The notes beneath the pieces were generated by a model. That model saw only the letters and a program-made list of their open reading frames with translations. It was not told the DNA's origin and searched no databases. 64,000 bases of DNA, from positions 20,579,380 through 20,643,379 of the forward strand of contig NC_059379.1 of NCBI RefSeq assembly GCF_019703515.2. The letters run 5' to 3'. Source of the DNA: Myxocyprinus asiaticus. Taxonomy: Eukaryota > Chordata > Actinopteri > Cypriniformes > Catostomidae. How positions within the stretch are numbered: position 1 is the first letter of the stretch; each line of letters opens with the position of its first letter. Shown one piece after another: positions 16,517-55,640 of this stretch. The translations under genes and the position numbers were made by a program.

Positions 16517-18585
16517 GAGCAAGAGACATTACTTAATTCCCAAAGACACTTCTCTTTGTCAGAAAAAACAACCTACTGATACCAAAGTTTCACCCAGTGC
16601 TGACTTTTACAAAATGACTGGACAAAGATAAACTCTGAAAATCTACGGGCCTAAGTAGAAAAAGGAATTATATTTACATGTGTCTCTGAAAAATGGCTGA
16701 AGCCTGTTGGTAACATAGCTTGAAAATGTGAAGCCTTAAATCAAAAGCCAAGCCTCACTGCACGATAAACAAGCATTTATAAATGTGCCTTGAATATGAA
16801 AGTCTAATCACCCTCATGTCTAAATTAAGCACCAAAACTCCATAATCTTGCTGAATCAGGAGTGAACAGTTTAAGCATTGCTTAAAAGCACCATTTTCAG
16901 TAGGTCAGGTGGATGGACTTGAAGTGGTCACAGAGGTATGGGTAGGTTTCTACCAAAAAACAACAACTTGTATTAGAGCCTGAACTCTTTAGAAATATTC
17001 TGACTTTTAAAAGATCTCTGTCAAACATTCTTTTGTTTGACCAAACTTTACTTTAAAGTAAACAGATTACTTAGTGCTTATACCTGCACATGCAAAGCTA
17101 TTGAATTTGAACCTTTAAAAAGTCTGAAAACTCTAATGATATTTCACATGTGCATTTTTCGTTGTGTTACCATACAGTACTATAACTGTCAGTGTATTGA
17201 TAAATTGCAGTGTTCTGGTGATGTTGTACATATTCATAAACACGCACACAGGACTGCAGTGTGTGTTCGGTGGAGCATTAAGAGAAAGCGTAGCAGTATT
17301 TTCAGGCCCAGTTTCCAGAGCAGTCAGCCAACCGAGGGCCACACCCTGGCCTGAGCTGCCCTGTTCCCCATGGGCTGCTGTTGCCATAGCAACCTATCCA
17401 GCCAAAAATAATGGACCAGACACCAAGGAGGAGAAGAGACTGGTGAAATACTTTCATACAGATTGCACTTATTCTACAGAACAAACTTGGAATGATAATT
17501 TTCTGTAGTTTACATATACTAAATGACATTTATCCTGTTCCCAATAGAAGCTGCTCTCTATGACTAGCATGAAGCCAAATGAAAGCCATTGCTAAATATC
17601 AACACAGACAAACACAGAGAGGCTTATATTTACTTAAACATTTACAAATAAATATTTGGAGATTTTCGTCTTACATTGATGGCTTCTTGGAGAAAGAAAC
17701 AGACTTTTTATAGACACAAGTAATTACAGACTGAGACCAGTGAGCTTCTCACACATCTTACGAGGTGCACCTTTAGATTGTAGTTAAGGACCATAGTTTA
17801 AGACAGGATCTGTTTGGTTAACAAATTTGTCTTTTTCTCTTTTGTTCTGTAATTTTACTATTCTGGTTTACTAATGAAATTTGGTATGAACCCTTTTCAC
17901 ATTTCCTGGATTGGAATGCATTAGTAAACTATAGCAGGTTACACTTCTGTAGCGGTAAAGGAGACTCCTTAGCAAATATTATTTTTGTGTTTCCAAAAAA
18001 AAAAATAAAAAAAAAAATAAATAAATAAAATATATATATATATTATGACATTCAGAAGCTGTATTTTAAACAGCAAATGTACTTGAAACCATACTGCAGC
18101 AGTTTCAACGAGTTTTTTTTAATGCCAGGGTAATAAAAAAAAAAAAAAAAAAAGGATGTTCTAAATTTACAGAAAATAATAAAATAATTATAAATGTAAC
18201 AAATTTGCTAAATTTACACTGCTAAATAAGGCGGAAATGTCTCTCACAGTCTGTGAAAAGGGTCCATTGTGGCACTGCCAATATTATTGGCTTTTGCATG
18301 ACAAATTGCTAGTGATTTCCCTCAGTTGTACGTAGTTTTGGATGAAAGAAATGCTGTATATGTTAATGTAAAAATTAATATCTCTGGTTTAAATCATGGT
18401 CCAATGATAATGCTTGGATGACAATGGTAAAATAGCTGGTTACTCAGTCGAAGTCTTCTAAAATTGATTTCTATTCTGGAAAATAGTAGGCCTATGGTTC
18501 AGTCAATTCAATTTCAACTAAACTCCTATGTGGATAAAATTAAATAAATAGATACAATGAAAGTGCAAGGATGGTGGAAAGGAAT
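16517..18585. other. Region downstream of afap1 (3' UTR and intergenic)
   Basis: This stretch follows the afap1 stop codon on the minus strand and must include its 3' untranslated region. I could not assign a confident polyadenylation site. A-rich tracts lie at 17996-18030 and 18136-18154. A perfect palindromic X-box-like site is at 17380-17393. No further exon was recognised. Confidence 0.45.
17380..17393. promoter_or_regulatory. Candidate RFX X-box (palindromic)
   Basis: GTTGCCATAGCAAC fits the RFX-family X-box consensus (two GTTGC half-sites around a 2-4 base spacer) without mismatch. It lies about 1.2 kb beyond the afap1 stop codon and 10.6 kb from rab18. Its function is inference only. 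Confidence 0.35.
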
Positions 18586-45023
<26,438 letters not shown>

Positions 45024-45944
45024 TTAGCTTGCTGGATTTCAGTGCTCTTTTTGTTGTGAGGACAAAAAATATTTGTGATCTAACAGCTTTACTGGCTCCA
45101 GTGAATGTTTGCAATCATAAAACTTCAAAGGCTAAAATATGAAAATAACTAACAAGGCATTATCCAGCTGATCTGAAGTCTATCGCGGAGTTTATCTATT
45201 TATACCGCACTAACATCTTTGTTTTCAGCTTTGTTGGACTGCCCCAGAAGAAAGCACATCACAGTGGGACCGACACAAATCAACCAAAGGTGTACAGCAT
45301 CAAAATCTGTGGCAAGAGGCAAAAGGGAACGTGAAGAAACAAAACAAATTACAAACAGTAGGATTTTAAGGTAAAAGTTCATCATAGGTTAAAGAAAGAC
45401 AGACAAGAACTAGACAAAATTGAACAAATAAAAAATAGGAAACGAGATTGTTGGAGTTTCAGGCTGATTGGGCTGCTTTTCTTTCTGTGTGCTTTGTGTT
45501 CCCTCCTGTGTCTGTTTTGTTTACAGGTGTAATGTGCTGGCTGTGAACCGGGGTTTCCGCAGGGGCAATTGTTCACGGCTGCTTACCTATCAGTAGCAGC
45601 TCTTCTTCATCTCCCTGATTACCCCACTCCCTTTGTCACCACCCTCTGTTCTCTGCCAGATTGTCCTATGTGTGTCAATCAGAGCCATTTCTCTCCTGAG
45701 AGTTCTAGTTTATTAGTGTTTCTAAGTCAGGGTATTTTCAGTATGTTTTTTTCCTTTTTTTTTGTACATTTTAAAAAAATGTATTTTATCATTAGTTTTT
45801 TTATGATTAACTTTTTTTATTGATTCATATATTAAACAAAGAAAAGCAAAACATATACAAACAGAATCAATACTTAACCCCAACTATTACCCAATCCCCG
45901 ACCCCCAACAACGCCCCAGTGGTCACATGATTATAGACACACAC

Positions 45945-45975
45945 ACACACAAAAAAAAATAATAATAATAATAAT

Positions 45976-46040
<65 letters not shown>
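45945..46040. repeat. AAT/TA microsatellite in the L1 3' region
   Basis: (AAT)n followed by (TA)n over about 95 bp, between the L1 C-terminal coding part and its A-rich end. Confidence 0.95.
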
Positions 46041-46041
<1 letters not shown>

Positions 46042-46058
46042 ATCACACACATTAACCA

Positions 46059-49000
46059 TTACACCTCTCTCTTCACTGTCCCTCCCTGAGAGCCCTCTAA
46101 AAACGCCAGATATTTGCCCCATTTCCCCACAAACAAGTCCAAATTCCCCAGTCTTCTGGATGACCCCTCTTCAAAAGCTGCCACCCTCCCCATCTCCAAG
46201 CACCAATCCTGAAATGGGGGCACTCCAGCCGACTTCCATCCCCTTAAAACTATCTGTCTGGCGATCATGACGCTGGTTATTACACAATTTTTTATGTGCT
46301 TATTCTCTATATTGATGACTGCCCCATCGCCGAAAATACAGAGTCTGGGGCAAAATAAAATTTGAGCGCCCAATACATCACACATAAAACTCTGGACCTT
46401 CAACCAAAATTCTTGGATCTTAACACACCCCCAAAAGACATGGGTTGTGTCTCCATCTTCTGATTGACATCGCCAGCAGGTGGGTGTGTCTTTAAGACCA
46501 AGACTATACAATCTAGAGGGGGTCCAATAGAATCTATTTAAAATCTTGAATTGTATAAGGCGCACCCTTGCATCTCTAGATGCAGACTTGATGTTTTTTA
46601 GAATCCTAGCCCACACTCCCTCCTCCAATACCAAGTTGAAATCTTTCTCCCATAATCTCTTGACAGAAGTTAAAGCTCCGTCCCCCAGACACTAGCAGAG
46701 AGTAATACACTGACGCCTCATGAACTTTTCCAAAAGCAGTAATCACCTCTCCCAGAGAATCTGCCGCTTTAGGGGGTGTAAACTACTCCCAAAAACAGTA
46801 CAGAGCAGGTGGCGCAGCTGTAAATACCCACAGAACTGAGATCTGGGAATCCCAAAATGTTGAACCAAATTTTCAAAGGATCTCAATACTCCACTCTCAT
46901 ATAGGTCACCGAGTGTAATAACCCCCCTCACAATCCACTCTGAACAGCAAAAAGGGGATTTATTAATACATAATTTGGGGTTCAGCCATATACTCGAGGT
47001 AACATTTAAATAAATGTCAGAATTAAACACTCTGGACACTTTTGTCCATGCCGAGTGCAAATGCGAGATAACAGGGTGTAACATAACTTCTCAGATTAGT
47101 TTGATAGAAAGGCTTTGCAATGGTTAAATAAGGGCAAGAACTTCATGTTCAATACAAAATCAGGGAAGGGCTCTCTCAGGTGGAAGCGATCAATGCGCCA
47201 AATGTCTGAGACTGAATGCATAATAATAAAACAAAATCTTGGGTAGGCCTAGCCCACCTTTGTCAATCGGCCTATGCAGCTTCCTGAAATGTAATCTAGC
47301 ATGCTCACAATTCCAAATGAAGGACTTCACTATGCTATCAAATTGCTTGAAATAAGAGAGGGGGACATCTACAGGGAGAGACTGTAGCAGGTAGTTACAT
47401 TTTGGAATACAATTCATTTTAATTACATTAACCTTCACAATCATAGATACATTTAATGAAGCCCACCTGCCCACATCACTTGAAAACCTTTTAATTAAGG
47501 GGTCAAAATTAACTCTAACTAAATCAGACAAATTTGCTGGGAATAAAATGCCCAAATACTTAATGCCCTGTTTGGGCCACTGGAAGGCACCCGGTTGAAA
47601 AGCTGTTACTGGACAGTACGCTGAAAGAGCCAAAACTTTGAATTGAGACCAACTGACTCTGTATCCTGAGAATATAGAAAAGGATTTAATAATTCTGTAG
47701 AGGCAAGGCATAGATCTAGTATTATTCGGAGACGAATAATAAAATATCATCAGCATAAAGCAAAAGCTTATGCGCCATACCTCCCACCACCATCCCTGGA
47801 AAATCATCTACCCTTCTTACCGCAGCTGCTAATGGTTCTAGGGCAAGACAGAACAATAATGGGGAAAGAGGGCAATCTATCCAGAGAAAAATAATCTGAA
47901 ATTAATCCATTTGTTTGTACCGCCACTACCGGGTGTTTATAAAGTAACTTAATCCATCCAATAAATGTATTTCTGAACCCGTATATTTCCAAAATCTTAA
48001 AAAGATAATCCCATTCTAACATATCAAACACCTTTTCAGCATCAAGTGAGATGGCAGCAACTGACCACATGACCATTCGCCACTGACCACATGATACTGA
48101 TGAAATGCCTAATGTTATCAGAAGAGCTGCGGCCCCGAATAAACCCCACATGATCTATATGTATAAGCGATGTCATAACTTTACTTTTCCACGGTTAGCC
48201 AGAATTTTTGACAATATTTTTACCTCTAGCTGGTCCTTTTTAAGAATCAGACTGATCCGGGCTTGTGTCATGGTTGGCGGAAGCTTTCCACTCTTTAATG
48301 ATTCCGTATAAACTTCTAACAAAAGTGGAGCCAGTTCTGTAGCATAGGATCTAAAAAATTATGCAGCAAAGCCTGTAGGCAAGGCCTTAAATACCTCGCC
48401 AAGCTCCTCCAAGTTTATCTCAGAATCAAGATAATTTTTTTGCTCAACTGTCAGTTTAGGGAGTTCTAATGGTTCCACAAAATTTCTAATATCTTCATCA
48501 GTAGACGAAGACATGGAGCTATAGAGATCAAGATAGATCTCTTTAAAAGCATTATTAATATCAATGGCCATGGTAAATATTTCACCGCCAGCAGATTTCA
48601 CTGAGGGAATGGTAGAAAAAGACTCTCTCTGCTTTATATATCTAGCCAGTAGTTTTCCTGCTTTGTCCCCCAACTCAAAGTATGACTGTCTTGCCCTGAA
48701 TAGCCAAAACTCCACCATCTGTGACAAAGTAGTTTTATATCTGTATTTCAATCGGGTCAATTCTCTGAGCTATCAGACAACATTCGGCGCTTCAGCTCTG
48801 CCTCGGCACTTTTAATATTCCCTTCCAACTCCACAAGTTCTCGTGCTTTGGATTTTTTGATGAATGAGGCATACTGTATGATCCGGCCCATAAGGACCTC
48901 TTTAAGTGCCTCCCAAGCCATGCCCAAAGAAGATACTGAGGACCAGTTGATCTCCATATAAACATTGATTTCAGCCTTTAACATTAGTTGGAATTCAGGA

Positions 49001-49077
49001 TTTTGCAAAAGGGATACATTAAAGTGCCAACTATATGATTTATTTTTCTCCGTATGTGGCAACACCTCTGAACTCAC
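46059..49077 (-). pseudogene. L1-type reverse transcriptase and C-terminal segment of ORF2
   Basis: Successive open pieces cover the linker (complement of 48757-49077 and 48359-48760, with YFELGDKAGKLLARYIKQRE), a damaged RT palm (complement of 47804-48151) and the catalytic LYADDILLFVSE in a shifted frame near complement of 47721-47756. The post-palm KYLGILFPANLSDLVRVNFD is at complement of 47190-47807. The C-terminal zinc-knuckle-like segment LGLKDTPTCWRCQSEDGDTT and HVFWGCVKIQEFW is at complement of 46059-46634. The frame breaks mean it is inactive. Confidence 0.87.
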
Positions 49078-49329
49078 CAGGGCATGATCTGAGACTAAGA
49101 TGTTTCCAATGGAGCAATCAACAACAGATGAAATGAGGGACTTGGATATATAAAAAAAAACAATCTACTCTAGAATAAATCGTATGGACTGATGAAAAAA
49201 ATGTATAGTCCCTACCAGATAGGTTCAAAAGTCTCCAAATATCTGTAAGACCAAGTTTTTATACATCCTGTGAAGCGGCAATGTTGCCCTAGGGGGCTTG
49301 CACACTTTTGCTTCACTATGATCAAGGAT

Positions 49330-49791
49330 TTAGTCCATCAAAAGATTCAAGTCTCCTCTCAATATTATATCATGTGGGGCACCAGTGGCTTGCAACATCC
49401 CTTCAAGATCTACAAAAAAGCCCTGATCATCAGCGTTAGGTGCATAAATATTAGCCAAAATCAACCTTTGCCCCTGAATTTCTACTAAAACAATAATGAT
49501 TCTTCCTAATTTATCTTTAATCTGTTTGAGACATTTGAATTGTAGATGTTTACTTATCAATGTAATGACTCCCCTGCTCTTACTTGAGCCAGAACTAAAG
49601 AAAACATGTCCACCCCATATCTTCCCAAATGTTTCAGCTTCCTGCGGGGAAAGATGCATTTCTTGAAGAAACACTATATCATATTTCTTACGTTTAAGAA
49701 ATGAAATAACCTTCCTTCTTTTTATGGGTTGCCCCAACCCATTCACATTCCACGTGGAGAGAGACAATCCACTCATACTAACATTTGACAT
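49330..49791 (-). pseudogene. L1-type endonuclease segment of ORF2
   Basis: This 153-codon open stretch has endonuclease motifs LSLSTWNVNGLGQPIKRRKV, VFLQEMHLSPQEAETFGKIW, ILANIYAPNADDQGFF and ILRGDLNLLMD. It begins at MSNVSMSG and is broken by a stop after the GDLN motif. Confidence 0.88.
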
Positions 49792-50079
49792 TTTGACATA
49801 TTAGATAAAATAGATTGTGTCAAAAATAAAATTATAAAGACCACATTCCAACATTGGTGCAACAATCAACCCCCGAACATGCCCCAGAAAAAAAAAAAAA
49901 AAAATACAGAAAAAAGAAAAACGTGCACATTAACCCCGCGCACGACAGCGCCAACCGACATCCATCCCTTTAAACTCAAACAGTCCATGTATGCCTACGA
50001 GAGTCTCCGCGACAACTTTGCCATCGGATTGCTCAAGACCGGTGCTTCTATACAAATTTTATGAGACAGAATTACACAA

Positions 50080-50800
50080 TAGAAAATAATCTATAAAAAC
50101 AAACTCCAGCCAATAGGCAGAATAAGCACAAAGAACGTGTGGATTAATTCACATAACTGTCCCGAAGGTGTGTTCCTCCACAAAACAAGCTCCAGCCGCT
50201 AGCGGAACCAGCAAAAAAAAAAAAAAAAAAAAAAGACGTTCAAATTCCTCAGGCAGTCAAACAAATGTTCAGTGAGCCGGCCCATTCGGCTGTTACATGA
50301 GTGTAACAAATGCCCTAATCACTCTAATGATTTGCAAGAAATATTCCACAAAACAATCTCCATCCAATAGGAGGCATAAGCACAAAGAACATGCAGATTC
50401 ATCCACAAACTGTCCTGAAGGAGTGTTATTCCACAAAACAAACTCCAGCCGCTAGGCAGAACCAGCACAAAAAGAAACAAAAAGGCACACAGTTTCCTCG
50501 GACAGTCAAGTGAATGCTCAGTGAGTCAGGCCCACTCAGCTGTTACATGAGAACAACAAATGCCCTAATCACTCCAATGTTTACAAGAAATATTCCACAA
50601 AACAAACTCCATCCAATAGGAGGCATAAGCACAATGAACGTGCAGATTCATTCACAAACTGTCCCGAAGGAGTGTTATTCCATAAAACAAACTCCAGCCG
50701 CTTGGTGGAACCAAAACTAAAAGAAACAAAAAAGGCGCTCAGTTTCCTCAGGCAGTCAAGTGAATATTCAGTGAGTCAGGCCCACTCGGCTGCATCGAAA
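50080..50800. repeat. About 245-bp tandem repeat between the L1 ORFs
   Basis: Three copies of a block containing aggcataagcacaaagaacg, ctgtcccgaaggagtgttat and aaactccagccgctaggcag recur at about 50104, 50355 and 50600, a period near 245 bp. They lie exactly between ORF1 and ORF2 of the L1-type element. Confidence 0.85.
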
Positions 50801-50865
50801 GCATCACACAATGACTTACTCATTCCATTGACTTTATTAAGGACATCACTTACTGTGGGCATGTA

Positions 50866-51661
50866 AATATTTTGCGGCCATCCTTAGTATCTGTTCTCAA
50901 TTTGGCCGGGAACATCAGTGCAAAAGCGACCTTCTGTTGATGTAAGAGTTTCTTGCATTCCTTGAATCTATCACGTTTCTCTCTTGTGGAATTCGCAAAT
51001 CTGGGAACAAGAAAACGCGGTGGTTCTTCCAAGAAAGCCTTCCTTTACTCCTCGCATTGCGTAACACAAGATCTTTATTGGATGATCGCAGAAATTTGGC
51101 CAGGATTGATTGGGGCCTGTCTCCCTCCGCGGATCTCCGAGCCGGAACACTGCGAGTTCACTTGATTTCCAGCTTATGGCCTGTTATGTCAAGCAGGCTC
51201 GGGAAGAGCTGGTCTAGGAATTTCACCATATCTCGGCCTTCTTCATCCTCAGGAATTCCAACAATTCGGACGTTGTTTCGCCAGTTACGATTCTCAATGT
51301 CTTCCAACTTTTCCCAGATGCGCTCCAAGTCCGCCTTGGTTGCTAGCGGGTTAGCAGCTAATTCCCTCTTTGATGATTCCAGATAATCTATCCTTTTCTC
51401 AACATCCACCACTCTTGTAACCAACTCAGTGAATTTTGCCTCCATGGCAGTGATCGATTGACATATTACAGCAAGATCCTCCAAGTCAGCAACGACCTTC
51501 GTCAGCATTGCCGACATGTTCAACAGTTGACACTGAATATCTTTCACCTCACTGGCCAAATTGAGTCGCGGGCTTTTGGCCTGCTGCTCAGGGGCTTCAG
51601 CTTGAGCACGTAAGTGTCTTTTAATGTCTCCAGAGCCTGAGGATTTTGAATTCTTTGACAT
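50866..51661 (-). pseudogene. L1-type ORF1 (RNA-binding protein) pseudogene
   Basis: It starts MSKNSKSSGSGDIKRHLRAQ, then has a long coiled-coil segment (LLNMSAMLTKVVADLEDLAV to VDVEKRIDYLESSKRELA) and the RRM-like start NRNWRNNVRIVGIPEDEEGR. A stop breaks it near 51158. The C-terminal part continues at complement of 50850-51032 with FLVPRFANSTREKRDRFKEC. The layout matches the nucleic-acid chaperone of L1/Tx1-type elements. Confidence 0.85.
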
Positions 51662-52353
51662 ATTGTCTTCATAGAACAGTTATGTAACAGGGTGTATCAA
51701 ATCTCACCGGTTTATGACACAAAAAATATTAAAACTAGCAAAGTGCGCAGAGCTTGCCGTTTACGCATCTGAACTTCGCATCGCGCCATGCGACTCCCGT
51801 TTTTCCCTTTGTTTCTTCTCTGTCGGCATCTACCCCAGACTTTGCTGCTGTTCTGCTCCAGACTCTCTGCCCAGGCTGCCTCAGAGTTCTCCACTGGTGG
51901 ATCCCTGTCTTCCCACCTCACTGCCTGGTCCTTCCTGGATTCCAGCCTGCTCAGCCCCGTGCAGCATTCCTTCCTGCCCTCCACGTGGCCGGGTGTCGGC
52001 CTTCACTCTCCCAGATCCTTTCATTCCACACCTCCTTCTCCCACCTTGGTCCCTGGTGCCCCCTACTGGTCTGCCTTCGCCATTGCCCTGTCCAGGATTT
52101 ATTCTCTCCCTTTCAGCTTTACTCTGTTGTGTATTAATAAAGCTCACCTGTGCAACTGATCATCTGTCTGATCATCGGATTTTCTTTACCGCCCTGACAG
52201 AGATTATTATTACAGCAAATATGAAACTATAGATCAGAAAGATCAAAGAAGAATTAAAAGGCTTGCCAAAAACAACCGTAGTAAATAAAAGCAATACCTA
52301 TCAATCTATAACACATTTAGTTTGCAGCTACAGTATCATTCACAAGACTCTTA

Positions 52354-52983
52354 TGGGCCATTTACACAACGTTTTCAACTAAAAATTGAAAACTTTTTAT
52401 GCGTTTTGGCTGTTCATTTACACGACAACGGCGTTTTGGGGCCTGAAAACGCAAACTTTTGAAAACGGGTTTCAAAGTCCAAGTTTTTGAAAATGATGCC
52501 GTTATCGTCTCCGTGTAAACATACAAAAACGCTGACGTCATGCGCACAGGTATTACGTGTTCAGTCTATAGGCATGAACTTCGAGAACTTCGTCCTTACC
52601 TCCAGGGCGAACAGACCAACATGAGATCACTAGTTGGAGTCCTTAAAAAGGTGGCTTGCTTTATAGTCCAGGGTCACTTGTAGTAATAAAGCAACCACAT
52701 TGTCTGTCCAGACAAAATTGCTCGATGCTTTCGCCATCTTCACTGTTTGTATTCACTGCTCTGTGGAAGAATGCTTATGTGCGCAGGCACGTAGTGTTTC
52801 TTTACAAAGTGACATCACCAACTACTGGCCTGGCATGCATAATACAGCGTTTTTAGTTGTTTTCGCGGATCCATGTGAACGGGGATCGTTTTGACAACGT
52901 TGTCGTCTATACGCTAAACTTTTCAAAAATGCAAAGGAAAAACTTTTCCATTTTTAGTACATCGTTGTCATGTAAACGTACCC
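52354..52983. mobile_element. MITE with GGGCCATTTACACAACG ends
   Basis: The left terminus gggccatttacacaacgttt is mirrored by the right terminus acaacg..gtaaacgtaccc read inverted as gggtacgtttacatgacaac. Arms with aaaaatggaaaagt-type sequence continue for about 60 bp. It is non-coding. Confidence 0.75.
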
Positions 52984-53660
52984 TTAGGCTCCTGAAACCT
53001 AGTAAGCTGCCTAAATTGGCACCATTTTAAGCAATAGGAATGTTGATTAATATACTTTTACCGTAAAGTACTGATAAAAAGTTCTATCTAATTATATATT
53101 GAGTATTTCACCCAATATTTGTGTGTGCTGTGCTTTTGTAATGCGTATTAGAGCTTATTAAAAATTATGTTTATTAGATTACCACTGTGTTAGCTTAGCA
53201 ACATGCTAACACCAAACTCTAGGTGCGTCCCAAACTGCACACTTCTGCACTATTTTACGGCAGTTGAAGTGAAAGTAGTGTGAGTAGCATGTTAACACTA
53301 AAAATGCAACAAAAAGGAGTATACTATGAGTACCCAGATGATGTACTTCTTTAACCATATAGACAAAGTGTGGAATGTTGAAGTTTCGTGCACTCAGCAC
53401 TCACGGCTTGCCATAGGTAGAGGAAGGGGCAGAGTTGCCTGGCTGTGATGCTGGTCTGACAAAACAATTGTAAATAATGGACAATGTGGCAAACAACAAA
53501 TCTTTAGTGAAGACAGCACCTTATCAATGTAATTTGAATGCTTCACCATCCCCCCCACTCTATGTAAATATGTTTATTATTTGAGATATAAGTGCTGAAC
53601 TAATGTGCTAAAGCTAGCGGCAACATGGCTGAGTGCATAGTGTATTGTGTAAGTGCATGG

Positions 53661-53956
53661 TGTATAGTGCATCATTTAGGACACATCTCTTATATAAATT
53701 AATTGTGACTTGAGCCACCTGTATCCTTAGTGTGAGAAGCACTATATGTATAAGAGCATACATAGAACGTTCCAAATCAGTCACTTTGGAGGTTTCAGAT
53801 AGAATGCTGTATAGTGCATCATTTAGGACACATATCTTATATAAATTAATTGTGACTTGAGTCACCAGTATCCTTAGTGTATGAAGCATTATTTGTATAA
53901 GAGCATACGTAGAACATTCCAAATCAGTCACTTTGGAGGTTTCAGATAGAATGCTG
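53661..53956. repeat. Two-copy 147-bp tandem duplication
   Basis: The block beginning tgtatagtgcatcatttagg occurs at 53661 and again at 53808. The copies share tcactttggaggtttcagat and differ at only a few positions, so the duplication is fairly recent. Confidence 0.9.
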
Positions 53957-54019
53957 CCTACGGCAAGCAGTGGCCTGTTTAGGCAGCAGACAGTATGTGA
54001 GACTTTGACTTCAATATCT

Positions 54020-54350
54020 GTGCCCACACACACACACACACACACACACACGTTGGTGCAGCTATCCTTATGAGGACTCTCCATAGACATAATGATTTTT
54101 ATACTGTACGAACCATAGATTATATCCCCTAACCCTAAAACTAACCCTCACAAAAAACTTTCTGCATTTTTACATTTTCAAAAAAACATAATATAGTATG
54201 TTTTTTTTTAAGCAATTTGAATTATGGGGACACTAGAAATGTCCTCTTAAACCACAATTATAGCATAATACCCTTGTAATTACCAGTTTGTAACCTAAAA
54301 AAAGTCCTCGTAAACCACCCAAACCCGCCCACACACACACACACACCTGC
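54020..54350 (-). repeat. CA-flanked fish repeat, copy 1
   Basis: (CA)n tracts border a block of about 300 bp containing ctatccttatgaggactctc, ccctaaccctaaaactaacc and ggggacactagaaatgtcct. An inverted copy lies at 62622-62935. Confidence 0.8.
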
Positions 54351-55089
54351 TTTTGGTTAGACTCCTGGTGTCTATGGTCAATTAGCACACTATATAACCT
54401 TGTTAAGAGTGTGTGTGTGATTTTTTGAATTACAGAAAAATATATATAGAGAGAAATTGTATGTATATGTGCAAATGGGTGTGCATGTTGTGTGTGTGTT
54501 AAAATGTGTTAAAGACCATCTGATTTGGGCCTCAGTTGGGCCCCGCTGGCAGCACATGATAACCTGATATTGTCATGACAACATGGGCCCTCCAGAGCCT
54601 CCCTCAATTCACAGACTGCATGTAAACAATTATGACTGATGACAAACTCATATAAATGCTTTTCACTTTCCATTTTTTCTCTCTCTACCCATGGAAAGTC
54701 TGTCTGTATTTCTTTTTCTTTCATTTCAGCTCACAGAAAAAGCTGCAATTTTCCAGTGCTTTTCAGGTGGCAGGATTTACAACATATTTTAAGAGACAGA
54801 AGGACCAATAATCAAGGTTGCCACCTGGCACACATTATCACCATGGTAACCACAATGTGGTAGAATAATAACACAAAACATGAAGAACTATTTACATGAA
54901 AAACATACATATAAATTATATAATATACATACATGGAGTAAACGTAAAGCAGATGGAAAAGAACAATAGATAAGAGTTTTCACTTGTTTTGCTCCATTTC
55001 CCTGTCACGAAGCACAGATCTGCTCATAAGTCTACAGTACATACCCCTTGCAGAACCTTACACATTCTCCAAAAGATAAAATAATAACT

Positions 55090-55640
55090 GAATTAACACA
55101 AATGATCCTTTTCAAAAGTTAACATACCATTCACTCAATATCCTGTGTTGTTAGCATCAGTGACTGTTTGTATCATTTTGTGACAGTTGTGCATGATGCC
55201 CTGAAGTGAAGTGTCAGTGAAGCTGTCCACTGTTTTTGACAAAAAAGCCTCAAAGTACTAAATGTTCTTTGGTTTCCTTGCATGCTTTGCATGAGTTCCC
55301 TCCCACAGTGGCTCAATGATGTTGAGACGCAGCTACGCCACAAAAGGGCAATTGAGGGACTCATACACACCTATCAAAAATGCTGCGAACAGTCACTGAT
55401 GCTCGAGAAGGGAAAAAAGGTAATTAGAACCAAGGGTGTGTAAACTTTTTAACAGAATAATTTGTGTAATTTCAGTCATTATTATGACTTGTTGAATATA
55501 CTTAACCATCTGTTATGTAGGTTCTACAGGGCAGTACTGAAAAAAAAAAATATATATTTTTTTTTTCATGATCTCTTTTATTTAAAAAATGTAACATCTT
55601 ACAGATTCTATAAGGGGTTTTTAAACTTATGAAATTGCAA
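55090..55640. mobile_element. Remnant of another Tc1-like transposon
   Basis: The pieces gtgttgttagcatcagtgac, agaaccaagggtgtgtaaac, tttttaacagaataattt and aacatcttacagattctata match the order of the right part of a common fish Tc1 family. Most of the transposase is deleted. Boundaries are approximate. Confidence 0.55.

Larger units (their letters stand above)
45806..51790 (-). mobile_element. L1-type LINE, degenerate but near full length
   Basis: It reads on the minus strand. ORF1 is near 51661-50866, followed by a tandem-repeat spacer, an endonuclease near 49791-49330 and the RT and C-terminal part from 49077 to 46059. The A-rich 3' end is near 45806. Both ORFs carry stops and frame shifts. 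It interrupts the solo LTR. Exact ends and its own target duplication could not be set. Confidence 0.85.
45449..52199. mobile_element. Solo LTR split by an L1-type insertion
   Basis: The outer halves (about 45449-45800 and 51790-52199) together form one pyrimidine-rich LTR of roughly 750 bp. It starts TGTTGGAGTTTCAGG and ends CGCCCTGACA, the usual TG..CA. A perfect 5-bp duplication GAGAT flanks it (45444-45448 and 52200-52204). tattaataaagctcacctg near 52130 is a plausible polyadenylation signal. No gag or pol is present. The family (probably Gypsy/Ty3-like) is not certain. Confidence 0.7.

Noticed and set aside
51714..52232. Three overlapping proline/serine-rich open frames (123-172 codons), possibly a secreted protein
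   Set aside because: They lie in the pyrimidine-rich half of the solo LTR bounded by GAGAT; the frames have no motif and several overlap in different phases.
53400..53470. Possible missing second coding exon of afap1 on the minus strand
   Set aside because: The translation is proline- and leucine-rich near 53440 but does not match the expected PLPEIPQPWL region and lacks a convincing splice pair.
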